Positions 1-11,400 of a stretch of DNA of 64,000 nucleotides are shown piece after piece. The notes below the pieces were generated by a model. That model searched no databases and was not told the origin of the DNA. It saw nothing but the letters and a program-made list of their open reading frames with translations. Source of the DNA: Phylloscopus collybita. Taxonomy: Eukaryota; Chordata; Aves; Passeriformes; Phylloscopidae. Numbering within the stretch: position 1 is the stretch's first letter; each line of letters opens with the position of its first letter. The DNA lies in contig JAJNNQ010000002.1 of the NCBI GenBank assembly GCA_027886175.1, positions 11,404,001 through 11,468,000 of the forward strand, in the 5' to 3' direction. A program made the position numbers and the translations under genes.

Positions 1-97
1 TCTAAATTCAAGCTAGCAAGCCACATGGCTACACAGTTATTCTCTTCAAACCGATAAAATAAAAATCACAGGGGAGAAGACAACTTAGCCCAATTTT

Positions 98-332
98 TGT
101 TTGTTTGTTTGTTTTTGGTTTTGTTTTTTGTTTTGTTTTGGTTTTGGTGTTTTTGTTTTTGTTTTGTTTTGGGGGTTTTGTTTTTGTTGTTTTTATTTCT
201 GTTTCTGTTTCTCTTTCTGGTTTTTTGTTTTTGTTTGTTTTTGTTTCTGTTTGTTTCTGTTTCTGTTTCTGTTTCTGTTTCTGTTTCTGTTTCTGTTTCT
301 GTTTGTTTCTGTTTCTGTTTTTTTTTGTTTGA
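98..332. repeat. T-rich simple repeat with TTTCTG hexamer array
   Basis: A 235-bp tract built from TTTG, TTTTG and TTTCTG units, almost free of adenine on the plus strand. The most regular part, about 254-320, is a TTTCTG hexamer run interrupted by TTTG. The lack of A and of stop-forming triplets keeps all three forward frames open, which yields Phe/Val/Cys/Leu-rich frames of 75-94 codons and a Lys/Gln/Thr-rich frame on the other strand. These are low-complexity artefacts and not genes. A similar GTTT/AAAC motif recurs near 15440, 22650, 25085, 27600 and 35200. Confidence 0.9.
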
Positions 333-448
333 GAGGAAATGGAGGGATGCAGGTTCAGAGAAAAATAGAGAATGATAAGTTTTAAAAAGTTAATGCATAC
401 TGATTCATTGTCAAAGTCATATTTCATACTAAAGGGAAAGGGAACAGG

Positions 449-952
449 ATGAATGGAGCAGTTGTCTGGATTTGTCTAAAACTCAAAGGCCAACAGCCCA
501 GACCATATCTGATGCAGGAGCTCGGCCCAAGCAGGGGAGAATGGCTGTGTGAGATGAGCCAAAGCCACCTTCTCCTGCTGGGGGGTGAGCAGGGCACAGG
601 GACAGCCCTGACATCTGCCAGCTCCGGGTACCAGGGCTCAGCTCCTGCAGCTCACATCCTGCAGCTGCAGCTGTGGTCTCCTGGAGGATGCACAGGGCAG
701 GGGCCACCCAGCCCAGCCCCCACAGGAACATCCTCAAGCACCTGGGCAGGAGATGGGGGATCGGTCCCCACAACCTGCACCAGGCACCACCCTGGCACCA
801 ACAAGGCACAATGTGTTTGGTTATGTGGAGTGGAAAGACAACAATCTGTGCCCCAGCAGCCTGCTCCCAGACTCACTGGCCTTCTGCTGGAACATGGGGA
901 CATCATCCTCATCTGGTGTAACCAGCCCATCAGCCTCCTCAGGCACCCTGGT
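449..952. other. GC-rich segment left of the minisatellite, unassigned
   Basis: Base composition changes sharply from AT-rich flanks to GC-rich sequence that continues into the minisatellite and ends near 1390. A forward frame of 296 codons (449-1339) begins here, but about a third of it is minisatellite, and overlapping frames of 60-212 codons are open on both strands, as expected for low-stop GC-rich DNA. The non-repeat part of the translation has no domain that I recognise. I see no promoter, splice or polyadenylation context that favours a gene. It could be a GC-rich repeat flank or a remnant of a mobile element. Confidence 0.4.
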
Positions 953-1249
953 CCTCAGAAACCCTGCCCTTCACCTTCTTTTGCTCCTCAGAAACCCTGC
1001 CCTTTACCCCCTCCTGCTCCTCAGAAACCCTGCCCCTCAGCCTCTCCTGCCCCTCAGAAACCCTGCCCCTCAGCCTCTCCTGCCCCTCAGAAACCCTGCC
1101 CCTCAGCTTCCCCTGCTCCTCAGAAACCCTGCCCTTTACCCCCTCCTGCTCCTCAGAAACCCTGCCCCTCAGCCTCTCCTGCCCCTCAGAAACCCTGCCC
1201 CTCAGCTTCCCCTGCTCCTCAGAAACCCTGCCCCTCAGCTTCCCCTGCT
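953..1249. repeat. 33-bp minisatellite, nine copies
   Basis: Nine contiguous units of exactly 33 bp, each starting CCTCAGAAACCCTGCCC. Because 33 is a multiple of three, every frame repeats an 11-residue unit (for example QKPCPSASPAP on the plus strand and a Glu/Arg/Gly-rich unit on the minus strand), so long frames stay open on both strands without selection. The units fall into variants. A Leu-Pro-Pro-Pro type is followed by three Ser-Ala-Ser-Pro types, and this four-unit block occurs twice, giving a 132-bp higher-order period. Degenerate half-units continue to about 1310. The array is a likely length-variable locus. Confidence 0.93.
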
Positions 1250-2342
1250 CCTCAGCTCCCCCTGCTCCTCTACACTCCTGCCCCTCAGCATCCCTGCTCC
1301 TCTCCCTCCTGGCTCTTTGGCCTCCAAGCTGCCCACTAGTCCTACAGCCCTGCCAGGGCTCACTTCTCCTTCTCCACAAACATTACCCTGAGACTGCTGT
1401 GTTCCACCACACACGGTGTCATCTCCCTGGGTTCCAGAAAGAGGTTTGATACTGTACTTGGCCAAATCTGTAGGCTTTACTGATCCCATTTTCCTTCCCA
1501 CCTAACCAAATTGTCATTATCACAGTGGGTCATAGTCTCTCTGAGCAGAGAGAAAGCATAACATCTTTTCTTGCTCTCTAGTCCTGGGAATAATAAACAT
1601 CTTTCAAAACATCCTTGTATTGTTAGAATGGCATAGGAAATCTGGGCATGCTTTTTGATATCGAAAGAGAGATTTAATGTTAAACTGTTTTGCTTCTCGA
1701 GACTTGTTTGTTTTAAGAGCAACCTTCTTCTTTTTTTCTTTTGGGTCTCATTGAATTTCATCCACCTTGGAAATAAAGGCTTGAACCTAAAATGAACTCA
1801 AAGCAAGGACTCTCCTTCCATGTATTTATGACTCCAAAAGTGTGTATTTTTTCCTGAGTCTTACTGGTTGTACAAGTTCTGTAGGTAATTGTGTGAAAAT
1901 AATGGGGAAAAAAAAGAGGTTTATTTTTAGACTGTTACTCCAAAAAGCCCAGTTCTTCCATTTCAGCTAGCATGTAGTGACTTGCCTTAGAGAAATAGAA
2001 AAATTAAAAGACAGGCATTCAAAATAAACCACATAACAAATAAGCTGTGTAACTGTCACCTCACAACATTTGTTTCTTGACACTGCTGATTTTGCAAGAG
2101 AAATAATTTCTTCCTCTGGGACAGAGTTATTTTTTTTTTTTTTTAATATTACTGAATTCAAGTTGCACACCATATCTCTGTAAAACAACACTTGGCATCT
2201 GCAGTCTTGTGTTCAGAGGAGTTGCTTACATAGTCAATGTGTCATAAGGTGATTTTTTACATTGATGAAGTTAAAATATAATATAAATGCATTGTGTTTA
2301 TTAATGGCATGCAAGAAATTAGAGGGAAGGTAAAGTTTTTGG
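1250..2342. other. Unannotated; end of GC-rich block, then AT-rich DNA
   Basis: Degenerate minisatellite-like CCTGCTCCTC motifs fade out by about 1390. Beyond that the sequence is AT-rich with a T16 run near 2130. Open frames are under 100 codons and have no recognisable content. I see nothing else. Confidence 0.5.
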
Positions 2343-2475
2343 TGTATATATATTCCCATGCACATGTAATATGCATATATATGAATGAATATACATTTGT
2401 ATATACACAGCTATGTGTATATCTGTAAGAATATACATTATATACATATAGTACTATATAATTATATATATATTA
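2343..2475. repeat. AT-rich alternating purine-pyrimidine tract
   Basis: A run of imperfect TA, TATG and TACA steps, dense in ATATAT and TGTATA words, without a fixed period. It is a degenerate dinucleotide-type microsatellite and a potentially easily unwound segment. No function is implied. Confidence 0.7.
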
Positions 2476-5400
2476 TTAACAAGTCTGCATTTTATTAACT
2501 TGGGATTATTCAGAGTTTGGATTTTGTACTTTTTAACTTATAAACCACTGGGGAAATAAAAGTGTTTCTGAAAGGGGAAAAAAGTGGGTCAAACAGCTTT
2601 CCAGTCTCAGTCAGAGTGGAAAAGTTGTTGACACTCATTTGAGTGAAGTAACTTGCAAGGAAGAGTAGCACTGTCTCTAGGTTTGCTGAAATACAACATG
2701 AAAACTCTTTCTTTTAAGCCACGTTTTGTGCTGGACTAGAAGCAAACAAAGTTTAGTTACTGAGTAACCGAGTAACCTGAAGGTCAGTATCTCCCATCTG
2801 GGAGGTAACAACTTCACAAGCCACACTGTCCTAATCACTGAGTGAACAGCTAACTCCATCACAAATTTGTTCCACAAAAACAGAAGTACTGCCCCATGTC
2901 AGACCATGAAGTGAAAATTTCTTCCAATGTCTTTATTAAATTCGTTAGGAGTGGAAGTGTTACTTTCCTTAAAAAATAAGCCTTCCCAGCTAGCATTATG
3001 GCATATGTTCCATATGAAATCTACTTCTCCTTGGAATCCTGCTAAGCCCATGGCCTCAGTAACATTTTGTTACAATGGTGTTTACAAGGTAATAAAGAAA
3101 AGGTATTTATAAAGTGTTGGATCTGGTGCCTTTCATTAAATGCCCCTTGATCTTTTATGTCAGATGACTTTATTGTAAAGACTAAACAAGAGCTCCCAAT
3201 TAATTTCCTCAATATGATTCATTACATAACTCACCTTTTCACCTTTTTCTGGTCACCTTTCTAATAAGTTCAAATATTTTCAATACTTCCATCTACTGAA
3301 AGCTTCTGAACCTCTTATGTTTTTTGATGTTCATTTCTGAACTCTGTTTTGCTATCCATTTCTGCATGCAGAAACATTGGCAGCACTGCAGTTATGTAGT
3401 TGAAAGCAGACCATTGACAATTTTCCATTGTTCTCATTGTTCTGTGAGCTCTCTCTCTGACATTCAAGTAATTTTGTCCAGCTTTTGTCTATTGTTTTAA
3501 ACTAATGGACATGACATCACAGATTTGTTGACTCTCACAGATTTGCTGTGCTCTGCAACCTGTAAGCAGGTCCTTACATTATATTCTCCATTAGAATAGG
3601 TAAGCCAGCCTTCAAAGGGGTTTTGGCCAGCTCCATCTGTTTAGACTGAAATCATAGTGGGACTAAATCCAGGCACAGTCAAAAGAGGGCATAGTGAAGA
3701 TGAGGCAGCAATACAACTGCTTTCAGGAAATCAAGAGTCATGTCATCACATCACACTGCACAGTGACATTTCTAGAGGGAAAAGCAAGAGAGGGGACAGC
3801 CTTTAATTACTGCTCTGTTTGTGGTGCCAGCATGGATAAGCACTGAGACATATACTGACAAAAACTTTATTATTTTTCACTGAAAGCCATTTTTCCTCCC
3901 CATTTTCCTGAAGAAAGAGTCCTCACGGAGATTACTTTCTGAAAAAGCATTCAAACCAGAGTCTGAATACCTGGAGTGCAAGGGCCAGGGACTTGATTTT
4001 TACTCTTACTTTGACCAGCAGTACCAGAGCATGCTCAGGCATCTGCTCCACAGCACAGGGGCAAGGACACCTAGGACTGCCTGGGAGACAACTGTGTCAG
4101 CTGAGATATTGGGAGCACAGGGCACACTGCTTGCTGGGATCTGTCCCTTCTAAGACAGTCCTGCCCTCTGAAGCCTTCAGAGCACAGTGCTGTTTCCTAC
4201 AAAATCCTTCTTCACAACACTTATGATTATGAGGGATTTTCTGAAAACTCTGTGTGCATTAAGTGCAAGATAAAAGTGGTGTAAAAGCTCTCTGCTGTAT
4301 CTGCTGTTACTTTAGGACTATATGCTGCATTAAGGCTTTCCTATGAAACAAAATCTTTCCTCTTTACCTTCTGAATAATGAAAAACAAAAAGATATCTGC
4401 TTTTAAGATAAACCACCTAGTGGAGGTTTCTTATGTTCGGTGAGCTGAAAAATACAAACTATGGCCCAAGCCACCAGCTATGGATTATCTCACTGAAAAA
4501 TCATAGAATAGCAACAAGCTATTAATTATCTTTCCTTTCTCTAAACTACTGAAATCGCTCTGTAAATGTTTTTCTTTTATAATGATAAACATTTCTGTCA
4601 CATAGTTTGTATAATTAATCACTTTTCAATTTAAGGGACCATCTCATTTTCACTGGGAAACAGTTTATAAAAATACTTGAGAGTGAAAGATTGTTAATAA
4701 ATTTTTCAAAGGACACTCCACATTTTTTTAGTTAAACAGTCACTCAGTATTTGTGGTATGTTTGCACTGCCATTCAGACTATGTCAAATTATGCAGCTAA
4801 ACTCTTTCCACAGAGAAACTGGCATTAAATAACATGGACTTGGAAGCTGTTCAATGATTCTCAATTTAGCCTATGTAAAAGAAATTTAAACTTGTAATGA
4901 AAGGTTATTGGAGGCAGCTTAATGGGATGAAAACTGGGAAAGAGACAATTAAGATTCTCTGGTTTTGTTTGTTCCCCAAACTAATAATACTATTCTTAAA
5001 CAACATGAGAAACATGTATTCTCATGTTTTTTTAAGAATAAAAGTATTCTCTCATCATAATTCTTGCGTTCACATCAAAGAAGGCAACAATATATGGTAA
5101 ATGAATTTATCATATACACTCAGCTTCCTTAGCAGTCCTGCAACTGCTCTCCCATGAGCGTCTTCTGAGATTGTTGAGAAACAGCACACCCAAAGACTTT
5201 TCAGCTATGAACCTGCAATAAAACTATCCCTTCTTTCAATGCAATAGTAGGATGTTTTTCTAAGGTCTGTGACTGAACAGGGCTCCTTCCATCTCAAAAA
5301 GCATCTTTCACATTGCTATCAATAAAAAACTATCAACTATGTCAACAATCTTGCGACACTGAAGCAAGAAATTGAGTTGAAAATACAATTCTGCATTTGT

Positions 5401-8400
5401 ATTTCCAAGATTCCTAGGCTATGTTTTCAAATTACCCAGGATGTCACTTTTGTAAAGGACAGGTTGTGTTTGACTTTTAATGGACATTCTTTGTGCACTG
5501 ACATGCTAATTCAAGCAACCTAAACTTTTGAACTCAATCCTTCAAAATAGTTCACATATTTCTTACCAAAGATGATATTTTTTTGGACTGAATTTTTAAA
5601 TATGTAAAATTAGGATGTAGTTTTTTCCTTCAAAAGATGTTTAAAAGTAAGCAAAGTTAAGCTAGGTTGGCTCTCAGCTGTTCAAAGACATCTTCCCTAT
5701 AGGTTTCCTGTTACTCTTCTTTTCCCATAATGGTTTCACATTTCCTACATGTGACATTCACAGAATTTCCAGAAATTTATCTATCATGGGAAGCTGACAG
5801 TACTTGTGGAGATAAAAAAAACCATGAAGCAATGAAACTGTATTTCCATGTTTCAACAGCTGTGAAGGACACAGACTAATCGAGACAAAACAAAGCTTTT
5901 GCTTGCAGAATATCAGTATATAATAATTTAATATTTTATGCTGAAGTCAAAGAGAGTGTCATGGCACTCAAATTCCCAATTTGTTACATTCCAGTTCCTG
6001 AATTGTTCTGTTTATTTTCAAACAAGTATTTTGATACTTGATTTCGCATCTCAGTGTGAAAGAAAAAGATTTCTAAATATCTGTAGGCATTTGAATAGAA
6101 ATGCATATACCTACTTGATATACAACACAATATTGATTCTTGAGTTCAGAGTGGAATTCTTTCTACTGTATTTGCACAATATACCCAATCTCTTTTTCTG
6201 AGTTGCATCTCACTCATGGCCTCATATTGGCTCAGTTCCAGGTTATATAAACACAAAGACCATTTTTCCTGGAGATTTGCCCAGAACAATTTAACAATGC
6301 ACATGTAAAAATTGAACTAGCACCTGTGCCACTACAAACTTCATCAGTAGAATTAGATACACACCTCAAAACCATAGCCAAAATGTAATTGATTGAATCA
6401 CATTTAAGCTGGTGGGTGCTGTGAAAATGTATAACGTCATGGGGTTTTTTTCTCCTGTGACACTGAGAACAAGAAGAAAGCACATAGAGGCAAGAGAGTT
6501 GTTTCCAACATGTGTGACAGTGTAATGCACAATTTTAACTGTAACAACAATTATAACGCCTTCATTCCTTGATGACTGTTGTTTTGCTATGCCTGTTCTT
6601 GTATAACTTTCTGCACACCTTAGAGAGACTGCCAGGAACAAAAGAAAAAGAAGGGGAAAAATGAAATGGGAAAAAAAGAGAAAAAAAAAATAAATAATAT
6701 CAATTCTTGTGTCATGTTTCATGTGAGATATAGTCACAATCTAAATTTCCAGACAGACAGTCAAGACATGTTCAGACAACAATGTGTTCAAGAATGTGAC
6801 AGTGGAATTGTTTAAAAATTTGGTTCAATCCTTTTTTTGTTGTTGTTGTGTGATGTTTACTCCAGAGATTTTTGCATCAAAACTTTACAATTACTTGATT
6901 TATAACCAGCTCACAAATTCTCAAGCATTTTGCAAAGCTCTAGTGAAGAAACACTTAAGAGTAATGATCTATTCATTCTAAGTATACATGGATAAGGCAT
7001 AATAGTAGTGAGGTTATGCTTGTTCTCAGCTCACAATGAACAAGTTCAAGGATTGCCAGGTGAAGGATTCTTAATCATTTCCCCCATGTTGCCCCTATAT
7101 AAATGAGAATACTGAAAAGCTACAGAATTAGAGGCCATGCTGGAAACTGTCAGTTCTACCTTCTCAAAGCATTCATTACCCATGTCACGTGTGATGACAT
7201 AACAAAAAATTCTTTGATCTTGTGAGAAGACAAAAACACAAAATTGAATGTGAATTGTAGTATGAGAGACCTCACGCAGCTTTTTTAAAAGGCAGAGAGT
7301 TCCTGAGATCACCCACTTTATCCATTGTCAAGAAAGGCCCACCTCTGTCTTGGAAGCCACCTTTTCTGGCATAATTGGTGAGATATCACCTCAGACAAAC
7401 TGGGTAGGTTTTCAAAGGGATGTGCAGGAGGTTCACTAACAATTGCCTCTATTTGTCAATGGATAGTTAATAAACATACTGCCTTTAAATTTACCTCTGC
7501 ATGTCCCTTCTTCTTTCAGCTGTACAATGGCAGCAGCCAGTTTTCTAAAGCTCCACCCAGTCAGCCTTTCCAGCTGGGAGGGCAGGAGGACATCTGTCTC
7601 CAGAGCCAGTGTCAATCATATTCTAGCAATGAGTGCTTCTTCTTGGCTGAATTTATTATTTGCACCAAGTGAAATATTTCTCTCAGCCAGTCTTCTAAAT
7701 TCCCTCTTCTGAGGTTACTGATTATGAGATATAAAAGTCTGTCTCTTGCACGGTTTTTTTACCTAAAATGTTTTTTGTCTTTGAGACACTGAGCCCCATT
7801 CTTTATATATGAGATCCTAGATTCTTTCCTGATGTATCTGCAGTGCTTTTACCCCATAATATCTCTGCCTGATTTGTCCCTTGCTCTAATGCTATTTCAC
7901 TCTAATTGTGTTTTCTCTCCTTTTGCTGTAAGACTCTTGTTCAAGAGAAGGGTCTAATGTGTATTGCACACTCTCCTAAGTAGAGAACTTTTCATCCTGC
8001 AATTTGTGAAATGCCACATATACCTAACAGCAAAATAAGACATTATTACATATAAAATAGCATGCTAAATAAATATGATAAAGTGAAATACTCCTCAAAT
8101 AGAAATATGACTCAAAGCTTTCAGAATAAGCTAAAAACAAATCCAGTTGTCATGTGCTTGTGTGTATTAATGAGTCATTATACTTATTTAATTTACCCAC
8201 CGATATTTTATGGATATTTTACTCTGTGATGTTTATACTATTGTGCAGCCAAAACCCTATCTTACTTTTGTATTTCAGATATAATTTGCCGTATTATGTC
8301 TCTCTCCATTCTAACATGAAATCATCAGAAACACTTAAAAACAGAAGGTATGAATTCTTCAGGGGCCCTTCAAACAGAAATAGAACTTTTTCCTGTGCAG

Positions 8401-11400
8401 AGAGGCTAACTGGGAATTTGACATGCAAATTAGCAAAGAGGCTGATGTCAGCTTCCATATTAACTTCTTTGCAAAGGTAAGACACTAATTTCCATTTTAG
8501 ATGCTCCCAAACTTATCCCCATATGTTGAATTTGCAAGACCCACAGCTGGTTTCGCTTTGCTCCGTCTCACAAGAGCTTCTGACAAGCAAGATATTGAGT
8601 GTAAGAAGGAAAAACTACATGAAACATATGCCTTCATGACTAGCAGCAGCTCATTATGTGGCGCTCATGTTTGTGTTTACTGATGTTTGAAGAGTGATTT
8701 GTGAATGCATTCACACCATCCTAGAGCCTTTTCTCATCACACTTATTATTACATTGTAGTAATGTGCAGTCTTAATCTTTAAACTGCTTTCAAAACAATA
8801 TTCCCTCTCATGTCTGTGTGCAGATATGTCTAAATTTCCAGCCATCTATGTAGGAGAAAGCTGATAATGAATATCTGAATAATCTGCATAGCTGGACAAG
8901 CAGCCAGCATGAGAATGTTTGCAGGACATTATTCTGAATAACGTCTTGCAAATAGTGGTTTAGATTCCTGGTGGAAATAGATATGTACACTCATATTTGA
9001 TTTGAAATTTTCCACAAGCACAGTGGATTATGCTTCCTCTCTTCTGTACCTCTGTGTGGGAATCACTGCAAAACTCTGGATGGCAAATACAGCAGCTAAA
9101 CCCAAATACATTGTATTTTCTTGGCCTTAATGAGATATCCATTGAAAAAACAGCAAAAGCAAATACTTACATGGGTATGGTGAGAAACAAGTTCTTACTG
9201 ATATTTTGTTCCATATATGCTTTTCTTAATTTTTTTCCAATTCTATCCAATTATGACATCTCTTACCATGTTAAATATATCCTCTCCGCTTTCAATGTTT
9301 AGAAAGGATTTTGTGAAGCTACTGTGTCTTTCACTGCTGGTCATTTAGCCCAGCAGTAGATATTTCAGCTCAGCCTATGCATTATTCCAACTCTGTGTGA
9401 GCATTTTCTTTTTTTTTATTTTCTGATTTTCCAATACAACAAAGGTTGCTTTTGACACAGATAAAAATCAACAAAAGCTCTCAAATTTATATCTTGGTAT
9501 TCTTGTTTTAAAGGAATCTATTTTAATGCTGCTATGTTAATTTCAAAAGTGCCATGTTACTTTATCATCTGGTGAGTGAGTGGATTCAAGCTCAGGATAT
9601 GCTCAGGAAATCACATACATCCTCAGCAGCCCTAGATAAGGGCATGTTTATGCTAGCACTGCTCTGCTTTTAGTATTTGAAAAATATGGTCACGGATATT
9701 TCAAGATGGTTTGAAAACAGGCTCTTCTAGAAAAGATTTAGGGTAAAATGAGGCCATGCTGAAAATCAAGGGAGTTGTAATTATTATTTGGATGATCTGG
9801 AAAGCAGCTTTTTACCCCTGAGCTTTTTTCTCTGAACAAGGCTGGATGATTATGCCAAATAAATGCTGTGGATGCATGCAGCAGGTGAAGTGTTGTCAGT
9901 AAAAGCCTTAATGTTTAGCAGATATTAACTAGATATCTGTTAGACTGGTTTTAAGGTATAAATTAAAATAGGACAGAAATAGTTAACTATTTATTTAAAA
10001 TAGGCCAAATTCAGAGATATCCCATATAACTATCTCAGGAGATGGATCTAGGAGTGTTGTGTGTAAAGCAGTAACCTAACAGAAAAAATAATGGCAAGAG
10101 ACTACCCTTGCAACTATTGCCCCTTTAGCTGTTCACTTCAAGAATCCTTGCAAACATTTCTTTGACAACAACATAAAACCTTAATGTCATCCTTGTAAGA
10201 CATTCATTATAGGTACTATCAATTTGAGCAAATACATATTACAGCATAACACATGGAGTTTTTTGTACAAGCAGCTGCAAAACTGTGGACTGTGTGTAAG
10301 AAGCCAGTACAAAGCTGCTCTGTTCTGCCTTTCCTCCCGCACTGTACTTCTCCCACCTTCTGAAGCAGTATCTATCCACCTCCACAGATACATACTGAAT
10401 TCCTGAAAAAGACTCACATTTGCTTTTGTTTTGAATGAAAATGTGTTCAGAAAAAAAACTTTTATAGCTTTTTCAAGTGGGATTTCACTGAGTTTTAACA
10501 GTTTCCTGTTTATTTTCTCATCTCTCGCACAATAGATTACTCATTTAAATCATCATCAACATTAATGCTTAGCAGCATAAGCCTTAAAGCAAGAGAATTT
10601 TTAATACCATTTTCACCTGGACCCATTGCACAAACCATATACTGATCACATAACTTCATATTAAGCCATTTTTTTTTTCCAAGACAGCCACGAGGTCAGG
10701 CTTTCAGAAACTCACTCTTACGTGAGAGTGCCAACACCATTCTGATGTAAGTGACCCTGTCATCAGTCATCCCATGCAATTGTGTGTGAATGTTGATCCT
10801 CTTTTCCACAAGAGTCCTTCCCACTGAGATCACAGTCTAGGACAGGAGTGTCAGCTTTATGTAAGTTCATCCTTAAATACATCAGCCATTTTCCCTGTTT
10901 CTGAGCTAGCTGAAGCCAATGGGGAGGAGGGACTTTATTTAACTGTAGTTGTGCTGAGAGTACAGACTGCACCTCTGGGAATATGGATACAACACAGAAG
11001 GACTGGTGTTCTCATGTAAATATTAATACACTGGATCCTGTTCCAGCTGGCTTATTTTAATAATGGAATTCGAGCTTAGGGAATAGGCCTAATTTGTAGA
11101 GTTTTATATTCAAATGGGAACAAATTCACATAACTGTATTTCTTGCACAACTGCCCACATCCCCAGAAAGGAGCTGGATTCTCCTGATTTCACTACTTAA
11201 GGGTAGAAGCAAGCTACAGAGAGGGGTTTCAGGGGTACTATAGAACTCCTCTGGAACTGAGCAGTTCAGGTTTGCATTCCACCTCTCAGACACAAGGTTA
11301 CAGAAACGGGACACAGATTTGGCCTCTGAGTAAGGAAACTGTATATGAGCACAGACTCCTGAACAGAGAGTATTTCTGGTCACAGCTCTTAGTTTAAGGA

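Noticed and set aside
449..1339. 296-codon plus-strand open frame as a protein gene
   Set aside because: A third of it is a minisatellite whose period is divisible by three, other frames on both strands are equally open, and there is no recognisable domain.
939..1379. 146-codon minus-strand frame with a Glu/Arg/Gly repeat that looks coiled-coil-like
   Set aside because: It is the reverse reading of the same minisatellite.
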